From: Nymphaea colorata
Taxonomy: Eukaryota > Streptophyta > Magnoliopsida > Nymphaeales > Nymphaeaceae
Direction: 5' to 3'
DNA length: 64,000 nucleotides
NCBI RefSeq assembly: GCF_008831285.2
Contig: NC_045145.1
Coordinates: forward strand, 7,192,802 to 7,256,801
Shown here piece after piece: positions 1-11,129 of this stretch; position 1 is the first letter of the stretch, and the number at the start of each line of letters is the position of its first letter. The notes under the pieces are model-generated. The model was not told the DNA's origin. It did no database searches and was given only the letters and a program-made list of their open reading frames with translations. The position numbers and the translations under genes were made by a program.

Positions 1-1112
1 TGTCTAGCTCGTTTAACTTCCTCAAATTGATGACCAACTCTATGATTTGTTTTTTTTTTTTTTTTTTTGTAATTGAAAACAAAGATCAATTTTGTGAATA
101 CCAGCAGGTACCATGTATAAATGATAAATCTGATGCTATTTGGGCCAAATAGAAGGCAATGTCCTTTTTTGGCTTGAATTTGTACAGATACTAAAAGTTA
201 CCTTTTTCCTTTAAGAAAATTTTTAAAAACAATTTTAAATATTATTTTGTTTTCAATCCATCAATTGATGCACAAAGGCCCTGATTTATTAGCTGATATG
301 ATAAAATCCCAAGTTGGCCATTATTTGAGCGGCCTTCAAAGGTTTTCACATTTAGGCCATTAATATGCATTTAATGATCTTCATAAATTTAAAACACAAA
401 CCCATAGTCTGAAAATGTGCCTACATTCTTAACTTTTAAGAAGATGCACTTGCTAGCACTATACACATTTCTTCAAAATTATGTGAGATGTTTGAAAAAA
501 AATTGGAAACTGCTTATAGTTGAATAATTTATAATTCATGCATTTTATAGTGTGTTTTTTAACTCAGATGGATATATGAAAGCATTGCAATTATAAAACT
601 TTTTCCAAAGTGTAAGATTCTAAGAAATCACACCAACGTGTCCATATGAGTCTTTTGGCATCGGTTGTTTTATGAGGAAGCAGGCCCTGCTGGATCACCT
701 GTTTCTCAGCAATTTACTTGATTATAATATGGCCAAAATTCAGTGACAGCAAGTGAATGTATAACAAGCCTGGCTCGCCCCAGCCATCAAGATCCAAGCA
801 AAAATGAAAAGAAAAAAATAGACTTTGTAGTTTGTAGACAGCAGTATGGACCACAATACATAATTGGCAAACAATCCCGTGCATTGCATGAACTTTATTT
901 TTGTCAAAAAAAAAAACACTTAAATTTGTTCAAGATAAACATCTGGGTTAAAATCAGACCCAACTATTCCACACCCTTCACACACTGATAAAAAAAGCTT
1001 CCAAAGCTGAAGCTTTCCTCTCTTATTTTCCTTTAGTTTCTACAACTTGCTGTCCTTCTGTCGGCAAGCAGATTGCAAATGGGGTCGAGTTCTACTGTTA
1101 TACAGACACACG

Positions 1113-1150
<38 letters not shown>

Positions 1151-2049
1151 AGCCACAGCAACAACCGAGGTACTTAATGAACTGTACATTTTTACCACTG
1201 TGCGAAAAATGTTGGATTTCTTCTTTTAAACCCTCAACTGCAGCTTTATGTGTATGAAATCAAGAAAGCCAACATGAAAGCAAATTGCTAGAAAGACTAG
1301 CTAGAAAACCTAGCCTGGCCATGTAATTGGTCTGAACCAACCTTGCCTGGCTAGTGCCACTTGATCTTAATTTGTTGCTATTGTTAGAGAGACCTTTCAC
1401 ACTTAGTACTGAGCTCATGGTTATGTCAAACAGAGTCTGTTGAAAAACAACAGCTGAACTAGATTTGTATGAGTCCCAGCCATCCTGATCCTAAGCCCAA
1501 TCATGGGGACATCATGTTAAACGAGTACTAACTAAACGAGTTAAAAGAAACAGTACATATTTAGCATAAGCAAGCTAAATAAGTTGGGTTCGAGCTCGAT
1601 GTTGTATCGTCAAGTTGAGCTCCAGCTTGAGTTTTTTGAATCAGTCAATATTTGATTTGATTTAAATTTATGTTCAATTTTAAACAAATGTCTATCCGAT
1701 ATCCATGTATTTTGGAAGTCGATTCTTAAAATATTAACTACTGTGGTTTGAAATGATTAGTTGTTTATTTAGAAGCTGGATTTGTATATAGAATGCTAAT
1801 TAAAAAGTCAAATTCATATAAAATTCAGATTATGAATACAAAAGTTAGATTGAAATGTTGCCACATTTGAATTCGTTTTGAAATAGGTGGACCATATCCA
1901 ATAAGTAGGACATTTACAGTTTGTGTATAGTTTCCAATTTCATCCCATTCTTAATAAAACATGGGAGCCTACTGCTGGTCAGTTTGCATCGGTAACTGGA
2001 CATTATAAAACGATACATATGGTCCAAATCCAATTTATTGGCATCCTAA
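1..2049. other. Intergenic, AT-rich, no gene recognised
   Basis: No convincing coding region is visible. The only longer ORF (743-988, plus) is low-complexity and resembles nothing I know. The stretch holds poly-T runs (near 50-68), a CA/TA microsatellite (about 1104-1150), and a degenerate copy of the GAGTTAA/GAGCTCG repeat words (about 1525-1640) that also build the hAT-type elements at 21.3 kb and 43.5 kb. That copy lacks recognisable ends. Confidence 0.6.
1104..1150. repeat. Compound (CA)n(TA)n microsatellite
   Basis: About ten CA units run directly into about ten TA units. This is ordinary plant microsatellite sequence, likely length-polymorphic. Confidence 0.9.
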
Positions 2050-3930
2050 GGCTTGGATCATCAAAAAGAAAACATTATTGACATTTAAAAAACGTCAGTT
2101 AAAAATGTCTAGACCACCATTAATACTTTTATTGATGGACGTCAGGATCCATGAGTGTAGATTGTGCTACTAAATATTTCAATGACGGGGTCCACTAGAC
2201 CGTTAGTAGATATCGAATTATACTAATGGCTGTTGCTGTTAGTGTATTGCATGGGGTAGCGATGCTTGCTTACATCAGTCAGTCATTTGTGCACTTACAC
2301 TGAAAATTGTGGCCATCTTGTATACACACCCGCAGCCGTCACTACAGTGTACCAGATATAGTAACGACTGGCTGCCGTCAGTGCACTTTTTACTAACGGA
2401 AATACCCACCAGAAAAAATTAATATTTAATATTGACAATTGCTTCCTGTCAGTAATAGCTATTTTATGGACGCTAGATTGCACTTTTACTGATGTGAGAT
2501 ACCTGTCAGTAAAAGGTTGTAATATGTTTTATATTATACTATATCATGTACAACCTGGAAAATAGGAATACAAAAAAACCTTGCACGATATCAATAACAG
2601 AACAAAATGCAATCAATGTATTATACAGAACATATTATTGATTAACAGACAAATGAATGGATATTATCCTTAATAAGAAGTACATATGTATGAATAAGTC
2701 TAACAAATTTTTTGATACATGTAGCCCATCTTAGATATTCCAATGGTGTTGGTAATAATATTCAAAACATGAAACGATGTCCAATAATCTAGACTTCAAA
2801 TTTCATCTATACTTATCAATGGCGTAAATCAGGCGGCAAAGTTGCATAGAACAAGTAAAATATGTTACAAGAAATGGTATGCATGATTTTAATAGAAAAT
2901 ATATTTGAAACTTAACCGAATGATCCCACAAGTGAAGCTATAATTTGATTTACACTATCTATGAGCATATCTACCTTTGTACGTTTAGTATCTACCTTGG
3001 GGACCTTAACACAAGTTGTCTCCAGCTCAGACACTTTAATTTAACTTCATCATATCGTGCACATTTTTCATCAAGTACAACTAGTGTTTCTTGTATAGTA
3101 TTGACTTGTTTTCTTAATGCTGTATTTTGTGCTTCGAGTTGATTCTTGCTTGTGCTTCCAGTAGGAAATTGTGAAGGTTTCACACTTAGTATTCAATGGT
3201 GGTCAACCGTGGCTGACTAAAGGTAGGTTCAATGGTTGTTAGTGGCAAGCAACACAGATTTGGGGGAAGCTGTGGATGACAAAGAGAGGAAAATCGAAAG
3301 GGGATTGCAACCAGGGGGGCAGAACCAAAATTTTTTTCATGAAGGGGGTCGAAGTAAAGTTCTAAATTTTGACTTTTCCAAAATTTTTATATAGGACAAG
3401 TGAAATTTTCTAAAATTTACATGTATTTTTTTTTTTTTGCTGTGGACTCTCCCTTGGATTCGCCCTGGTTGCAACAGAAAAATAAGGATAAGTGTTCATT
3501 GATGGAAGACGAAAAATCATCAGTCATAAAGGAAGATATATCATGAGAAACTGTGAGCAAGCTTTTAAACATACGCTGACAGAAGAAACAACGTCACCTA
3601 GATAAATACTGATGGCATTGATACACGGTTCGTAAAAGTTGTATATTTATTGATGTGCTCAAGATAACTCAGTAAACAATGGGTTGTCTACACGTTTAAG
3701 GGAAGACCCACCATTAGTGACAGCGGAATCGAACATTAGTGATTCAATAAGCAATGATCGTTCTCATTGGACGTTAGTGATACTCATTTCAATACTGATG
3801 GTTCCCATAATAGTTGGTAAATATCTAGTCTTTACTGATGCCTATGGACATGTCATCAATCAACATGACGCTCTTCATTGTCACCGTCGTTAACTCGTCA
3901 ACCGAATTTTTACTGATGGGTTTCCTTCTA
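2050..3930. mobile_element. Decayed CACTA (En/Spm)-like element, tentative
   Basis: The left part (about 2095-2515) carries repeated CGTCAGT/GTCAGTAA words. The right part (about 3710-3915) carries TTAGTGA and TTTACTGATGG words. Subterminal motifs of this sort, built on ACTGACGG, are typical of plant CACTA transposons. Between them a minus-strand ORF (2992-3183) encodes a short coiled-coil-like segment (LEAQNTALRKQVNTIQETL), reminiscent of the C-terminal coiled coil of Ptta/En/Spm transposase-like proteins. I could not define terminal CACTA repeats or a 3-bp target duplication, so boundaries are approximate. A hAT MITE at 3312-3467 is nested inside. Confidence 0.3.
3312..3467. mobile_element. 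hAT-type MITE with 8-bp target duplication
   Basis: The left end begins CAGGGGGGCAGAACCA. The right end, read on the other strand, begins CAGGGCGAATCCA. The flanks are ATTGCAAC (3304-3311) and GTTGCAAC (3468-3475), an 8-bp target duplication with one mismatch, the size made by hAT transposases. The 156-bp interior is AT-rich and non-coding, so the element is non-autonomous. A relative lies at 30328-30541. Confidence 0.65.
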
Positions 3931-4159
3931 GCCGTCCATTTTTTTTTTGGTGGGAGTGGATCCCACAAGATTCAAATATCTGCTCCATATTTAAATTTGG
4001 GCGCACAGGACCTCTTATTGTACAATAGGTTATCGGTCCAACTTATCTTAATATTTGCTCAATATAAAATGGCATGTGTAATGTTCATCAGTAGCCATGT
4101 CTCCATTTACATCACACCCTTTCGTTGTCAACATATCTTTGGATTTAAGCAAGGAGCTT

Positions 4160-4530
4160 AAAGTATAGTAATCACTCCAAAAGAGAAAGATTTAAAGAGA
4201 GACATTAACAAGAGAGATTAATAAAAGAGAGACGAAAACAAGAAAAAAAATGAGAGATTAGTTAAAGAAGAGGGAGAACAAAAAAAAAAACAAAGAAAGA
4301 AGTAAAAAGAGTGAGAAAGGGAAGTTCAAAAAAGGAAAAGATAGAGATTGAAAGAAAGAGCAAAATGAAGAGGAAAGTAAAAATTGGAGAGGTTAAAGAG
4401 AGAGCAACCTAAAAGAAAGAGTGGGAGAGAGAAAGATATTTGAAAGAGAGAGAATTAAAAAAATAGAGATAGTTTAAAAAAAAAGAGATAGTTGAAAAGA
4501 CAGATTTTTAAGAAAATAGAGAAAGAATTA
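4160..4530 (+). repeat. Purine-rich (GA/GAA) tract
   Basis: Several hundred bases are almost wholly purine on the plus strand, made of degenerate GAGA, GAAA and AGAGAG words. ORFs reading through it on either strand are composition artefacts. Confidence 0.8.
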
Positions 4531-5030
4531 AAAAGACAAACTTCCATTGTTCATACTCCCATAGCTTTAAGAAAAATCCTTCTCTCTCCGAATCCATCTC
4601 TATGGATTAATTGGCTTGACATGAAATCAAAAAGTAAAAAAAATAGAAAAGATCAACATACCTTGATAAAGTCGAAGAATAAATCACTTCTTTGCTTCCA
4701 CTACCAAATAAGGTTATCAAATGAGGACTCCAATGAGTTGAAGAATGTAGACAAGAGCCTTTCATGAGCTCCTCGATTATAAAAATTGAAGAAGAAGAAA
4801 TACTGCAAGATTGAAAATGAGGAAGCACTGAAGAGAGATATTAAAGTGAAAAGATGATAAGAAGAAAGTTTGGAGTAGGAGAGGGAAGACTTCAAGGGGT
4901 TGTCAGGCATATTAGAAGGTAGAAATGAAAAAGTATTTACAAAGAGAGAGGGCTCCAAGGGGTTGATGATGTATTAGAAGGTAGAAACAATGATTATTTA
5001 TAGATGAAAAAGACCGAATGGCATTTTAGT

Positions 5031-5352
5031 CTTTTTTTAAGTATAATTAGTTATTAATTAGTTATTATTAGCTTCAAATTACATAATTCCCTAATAAGGT
5101 TAAAATTGTTCAAAAAATTGAGCGAGAGTTTGACTGTGCCAAGGGCAAGCTATTCCCAAGCACCCAGCAAGCTAGGCCTGGCTGAGTTAGGCTTTTTTTT
5201 TTAAGTATAATTAGTTATTAATTAGTTATTATTAGCTTCAAATTACATAATTCCCTAATAAGGTTAAAATTGTTCAAAAAATTGAACGAGAGTTTGACTG
5301 TGCCAAGGGCAAGCTATTCCCAAGCACCCAGCAAGCTAGGTCTAGCTGAGTG
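5031..5352 (+). repeat. 164-bp direct tandem duplication
   Basis: The block starting at a poly-T/AAGTATAATTAG word near 5031-5041 is repeated starting near 5195-5205. Both copies run through CCAAGCACCCAGCAAGCTAGG and differ at only a few positions, so the duplication is fairly recent. The second copy leads into the GC-rich island. Confidence 0.8.
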
Positions 5353-5650
5353 GCAGACAACAGACCTAAAAATGTGCTTCAGGCCAGCCACATGGCTTGT
5401 TTTGTCTGGCTGTAAGCCTAGCTGCAGGCGTAGCTTGGCTAGCCGCAGACAGGCCTAGAATGGCCTGGCCAGAAACAGGCCGGCCACTGGCATATCCTAA
5501 GGAGGCAAGACCTGTTGAGCCAGGCCGGCTGGGGCCATACCTGGTTAAGCCAGGCTTGCGTTGTGGCCGCCGGTACAGCCTGGTGCGACCTAGCCTACCC
5601 ATACCAAGCTAGGCTTGGCCAGGTCCTGTGCATAACCTGTCTTTTTAGGT
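5340..5650. repeat. GC-rich island of degenerate GGCCTGGC words
   Basis: In an AT-rich setting, about 300 bases are built of overlapping near-palindromic words such as AGGCCTGG, GGCCGGCC and GCCAGGC. They leave ORFs open on both strands (5366-5602 minus, 5397-5612 plus), which I read as composition effects. Plant hAT elements often have subterminal arrays of this sort, so it may be the remains of one, but I found no ends or target duplication. Similar words occur at 1297-1340 and 62580-62640. Confidence 0.45.
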
Positions 5651-6429
5651 ACGGCCTGACAATGTCTGGCTGAACCAAATACTATACTATGGTATAGTAT
5701 TGCTCAGGCTTCCTCTCTAGGAGATGGTAGAGTAAATTGCCATGGTCATGAATTTTATAGAATTATCACAGGCGGACATGAAATGCCATTTAGTTTCTCT
5801 ACTTTGCGAAATTAAATTGAAATTTGACTAATCAGATTCTGTTGAAGGGAGAAGAATAAGAAGAAAGCAAGAAATATTCTACCTAGAAACTACATATTGG
5901 ACAACTAAGAGACGTAAGGACAGTCAACAATCTGATTTGCCTTCTCACATTATTCTCAGCACTGCCTAATTTCTTCTATAACTCTGACAAGTTTTTCAAT
6001 TTATTAGTATTTGTTTTTTGAATATTTTAAAGCAAGAAAAATAATTACTGCAAACACTATTAAAACAAATAATTTTTATTTAAAAAAATGAATCACAGTC
6101 TGGAAAAAAAGACTATCAATATGTTTTTGATTACTGGATTGGGATCTAAATGACTGAATGGTATTAAGTGATCACGTGCAACTGCGGGCAACATATATCT
6201 GGCCCCATGTTACACTAGTTAGGATGTGATTTAGGAAGTTTTTTCATCTTTACTTTAATATCATTCTTATTTTATTAGCTTACCCCTGCATGAGCGCACT
6301 TGCCTCTAATTTTCTTTTTTTTTCCTTCTTAATTGTCAGTGAAGTACAAATCCAGGTGACGTAGAAGATTGGGGTTGAGGTTTTCTTCTGGATTTATTTA
6401 GCAGCAGTCATGGATCAATGTTGCATTTA

Positions 6430-7140
6430 TGTATAGAGAGAGAGAGAGAGAGAGCCAGCAAAGATCAACCTTATTCATAATAAAAGTTATATAGTAGTTC
6501 AACCTTATTTATAATGTTAAAAGAGACAGACAAGCCAAGAGAGAGAGAGAGAGGGGGGAAGGGAGGGAGACACAGAGAGAGAGAGAGAGAGAGAGAGGCA
6601 AATCTAGGATAGACAGAAAGAGATTAATAATAGACTGAAATTTTCATAGATAAATCATAGAGAAAGAGAAGGGAAGGTACAGAGGGAGAAATCAAATAGA
6701 GAGATTAATAACAGTAAGAGAAAATGATGTTTTAAGAGAGAAATTGCCGAGAGTGAGATCAAAGAGATAGAAAAGAGATCGTAAAAAAGAAATGAAAGGG
6801 AGGCAGAGAAGAAAGGGAGACAACAATGGGGAGAGAGAGAGAGAGAGAGAGATTGACAGAGAAAATGAGAGATTTTAGATACAACCAGAAGAGAGAGAGG
6901 GAGAGATTAACGAAAGAAAGATAAAGAGATTTTAAGAGAGAAAATTGAAGAGAGACAGCGAGAGGAGAGTGACTCAGAAAAGAAATAAATTCAAGAGAAA
7001 CGAAGAGAAAGTGATTTTCAGGCAAAAGAGAAGGATATTTAAAGGTGAGAGATAAACCGAAGAGAAATAAAAAGAGAGATTTTATGAGAGAAATTGAAAG
7101 AGGTGAGGAGAAACAGGGAGATTCATAAAAGAGAGAACAA
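6430..7140 (+). repeat. Long purine-rich (GA)n tract
   Basis: About 700 bases are dominated by GAGA and GAAA words, with pure (GA)n runs at about 6437-6452, 6576-6596 and 6831-6850. The ORF on the opposite strand (6759-7025) is a serine/leucine/phenylalanine low-complexity artefact. No gene is supported. Confidence 0.85.
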
Positions 7141-7483
7141 ATAAGTTTGTGTATATTGCTTATGTAGGCAGATTCTCATTCCCTACTTTAGATAGATTGA
7201 AGTGCAGTGGTTCTTCATGTATAAATTGACAAGAGGAAGATGCAGATCACTTTTTTCGGTTTCTTGCTCTCTAGCAGTAATGATGTTTTCTAGCCAGTAA
7301 TGTTGTTGACAATGGTAGCTAAGAACAACAGTGTTAAGCGAGGCTGGTAACAAGTGTTGGAAAGTTACTTTCCACAGTCATTTGGTGCTATGGATTTTCA
7401 AGAAATATGTTCATGTTTGGTAAAGCGAAAACAGTATTTCTGCTGAAGCTGAGTTGATTGGGAAGTGATTGCTGAGGAATAAA

Positions 7484-7583
7484 NNNNNNNNNNNNNNNNN
7501 NNNNNNNNNNNNNNNNNNNNNNNNNNNNNNNNNNNNNNNNNNNNNNNNNNNNNNNNNNNNNNNNNNNNNNNNNNNNNNNNNNN
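7484..7583. other. Assembly gap (100 N)
   Basis: Exactly 100 N, the usual placeholder for a scaffold join of unknown size. Order and distance across it should not be trusted. Confidence 0.98.
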
Positions 7584-10500
7584 TCTTGCAATTTTTTTTT
7601 TTGGTCATGTTTTCCATCTCCAAGTAGAGAGAATGTGAAAGAGTCAATAGTTTGCAACTGTTTTCAGCAAACGTGAGACAAGCAGGAGAGCGTTTGAAAT
7701 GATTTAGTCATCTTGGCTGAACCCTTTGATCTACCTTAAAACATACAACGAAACTAAATTGTTGTTATATATAAAGTTAGGGAAGAAAATGCGTCAGCAA
7801 ATTAAAATCTCAATATTACTGTATCCAGGAAACAAATTTTTAGTCAAGTTGGGTAAAGAAAACTTAATGGCTGTCATAATCAAACTCACACCTGGTGCAT
7901 AATTTAGTCATATGACCGAACCCGCAACAAAGAGCGAGCCTTGAACCCCTGACTATAATATTATCCAACTTGATTACATGTAAATGTTGAATATTTTCCA
8001 GCGCACCAATAATGTTTTGATCTGGAAGGGCACTTTCAAAAATTCTGTCCAAGGACAAGTTCCGTTAAGGTAGATCCGAACACAAACCAGACCACTTACT
8101 AGCTCAATATTTCATTATTAAGAGATATATCTACAGTAAACTAACACCAATCTTATGGATATACACGTACACATTAAAGCATCATTTTTACAGAATCTGA
8201 AGTAAAAAGCAAGAAAAAAAATTCTAGATTTGAAACCAAACAAGCCCTAAAATTATGCTAATAATGAACTGAGTAACATTTAAAATATAATAATATATGT
8301 TATATATTATTTCACCCATGTGTCATTAGTATTATTTCATTAAAAGTAAATAAATAGATAAATTATTCATTGTTCTCGTGATTAATTTACACAACTCATG
8401 CGCCAATCAAACAACAATTGCTTTTATATAAATTGGTCGTTCTCGCGATTATTTGTACATGAAATTGAAATCCGTGTTAATTAATGTCACTTTTTTTTAC
8501 AGCCCACAACAAATTCCTGGTCGTCCAGGACGAGGAAGGGGTCACAATTATGGCAATGGATGGTGTGAGCGTGAAAATTTGGTTATATGCGTTATACTAG
8601 TGCAAAATATCTTTAGTTTACATTATACAAATAAAAATAAAATAAAAATAAAAAAATGAAAAATATTTCTTTTTCAAAATTACCAAAATACCTTTTTCTC
8701 TTTTGCATCGTACCGCACTCAACTTTCTCTGGTGAGTGAGGGTTTTAAACTACATTTAAATGGCAGCAGCGTATTAAGTCGGGGGACCAAAAACAAATGG
8801 GGCCCTGAGGCATTTGGGTTTCAGCCAATGCCAGGTCTCTCAAATTTAAGGTACTAGTCACGTCGGTTTCCTCAGACCATCTCATCAGTGGGAGGGAGGG
8901 AGCTCGGTTGCATCTTAAACCAGGTCTTCCCTAGGGAGATCCGCTATTCTCATACCTGTTTATTTTAGTTATGGAAATAGTATCGGGTAGCCTAGAGGTG
9001 CAAGTTTTAGCCACTGCAGTAAATGAAAATGAAATAATGAGGAACAAGTAGTGTTCACCTTCTTCATTTCTTCCACATAAACAATAAGTTGAATCTGGTT
9101 CAAGATCTCAATCCATCAGTTCTTCAACAAGGACATTTAAAACTTAAATTGGCACGTATTTCCCTTTTTATATTTTTTTATGTTAATTCCATTGTATCTT
9201 ATAAGCTTGAGGTGGTTGGTGCATATGATTTTTGAAGCTGAGAAGGTGTTTTCTTTTTATGCATATGAAATGTTTGCTGAAATTCTGATTTGTATTTTAG
9301 TTCATCTGGTCCACATTTGGCATTTGTAAGCAAATTTATTTTTGCTTCTCTATCTCTTGCGTGAACCTTACAATGATCCTGGATCATTGGCTCCAATCTT
9401 CCCAATGTCCATGACAGAGCATTACCATCTCCATTTGATCTTGTTCACCGGCTCATGTCCACTGACAATGTATATTGAAAAGGTTGACATTGTATACTGA
9501 AAATGATCCATTTGATATGTACAAAAATTTTGTTTTTCATTTAAAGTCATATGTGGGGAGTCTTTAGAGGCCTGATGCCTCAGTTTTCCTCTTCTGGTCC
9601 CACTTCCTGCATCTACTACAATTGATTGTGCATATTCAGAATTTGGAGACGTCCAGAAAAGCAGAATATGATGGGAATTTGCATTGGAAAATGAACTGTA
9701 GTATCACCTGTTTCATTCTTCTTTTGCGGAAAGTGCAGCTAAGTACCTCTCAATTCGATTAATGGCGCCATGTGCATGCAAGTTTGTGAGAGTTTGATGG
9801 CTTGTGTCTCTTTTTTCTGCATGGGCACAAAACATTATACAAATTTGAGGCCTTTCATCTTTGGTATATAATGAATTACGAGGTTGAGACTTGGAGAGCA
9901 GTCATATCAATAGTATTTTGCTTTGCATGCATGGGTCTTGCCCATCCTCAATTCAAAATACTAGAAAATTTTTTCTAAAATTATAAGAATGAAAAAATTC
10001 ATGGTAAGTTTATGAGATGGACAGCCAAACCGCACACTCTCAAATAGCCATGTTCATTAGCAACCATCAATAATTTTAGCAAATTTCAAATACGATCTCC
10101 CTTTGATGGCTTTCAGTTTGGTAAAACATTGACAACCGATCTTGAAGTGGATCACAGTTAAATCATGGCAGAAGTTGTATGAAAAAAAATAAAAAATAAA
10201 AAACCATCCAGTATTACTTTAAACGGTCTAAAGTTTGAAGGCAGACCATGGCAGATAAATAATCTTTTTGGCTCATGTATCTTTTACGTCTTTTATTGTG
10301 CATTTTCTTTTATTGTATCTAAATTTTAGGTCAATTGTATTTATAGAGATAGAAAGACAAAGACCAAGAGAGAGAGTATTTTATAGGATTGCATGTTTTT
10401 TTTTACATATTTTCTTAAGTATTTTCTTTCATTTTATGTTGATTTTAAGTCTTCCGTGTGTAGAGAGAGAAAAAAAGTGAATTTTAATAGGCTTATATTT

Positions 10501-10597
10501 TTAATATGTTTTAAAAAAAATATTTTTCTTTGTCGTATGTGAATTTTTTATATCGAAAAAGAATATTTTTATTAGTTCACATGTTTTGTAATGTGTT

Positions 10598-10636
<39 letters not shown>

Positions 10637-11120
10637 ATGGTAAAACGTCACATGTTGAAAATTCTGTTGTTGCAAGCAAACACTAAACACTATACAGAAT
10701 TACAACTTGTTCATATGGACATGAAATCTTTGTTCTTAGGACACTTATTCTAAGGACAAGTGTTTTAAGAACCGTTGTTCTTGCAATCAAATGGTACTTT
10801 ACAGGTCTATTTCATAGCCTGCAATGATAATCGATCTGTCCCAAATCAAATGTATGTATACCCATATTTTTCTTCTTAATTCATCACATACACATTTGTC
10901 TGAGTCAAATAAACGGTCAGCTTCTTTTTAAGGCTGGTTCCAATAAATGGGGGAGGTGGTGATTTAGTTCCATATGTAAGCAGTACTGCCAATAGCTTAA
11001 AATTAGCTGCTTTCATGCGTACCTGACAAATGTGCACTCTAACTATACATATTTCCATGCCGTAAGGTATATGGAATCTGAATTTTATAGTTAAAGGCTC
11101 AGAAAAGCTTACCAATTTAA
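7584..11120. other. Intergenic, no gene recognised
   Basis: The short ORFs here are unlike any family I recognise and have no supporting splice sites. A pure (GA)n microsatellite lies at about 10602-10632. The stretch 8770-8960 is locally GC-richer, but I can assign nothing to it. Confidence 0.6.
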
Positions 11121-11129
11121 GTGATTATC

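Noticed and set aside
5366-5612. Overlapping ORFs on both strands in the GC-rich island
   Set aside because: Low stop-codon density is expected in repeated GGCC/CCTGG words. The peptides are repetitive and unlike known proteins.
6759-7025. ORF of 88 codons on the minus strand (Ser/Leu/Phe-rich)
   Set aside because: It is the complement of a GA tract; the open frame follows from composition, not coding.
8777-9604. Possible inverted ends (GGGACCA with CTGAGGCAT words) about 0.8 kb apart
   Set aside because: The matches are short, out of register and lack a flanking duplication.
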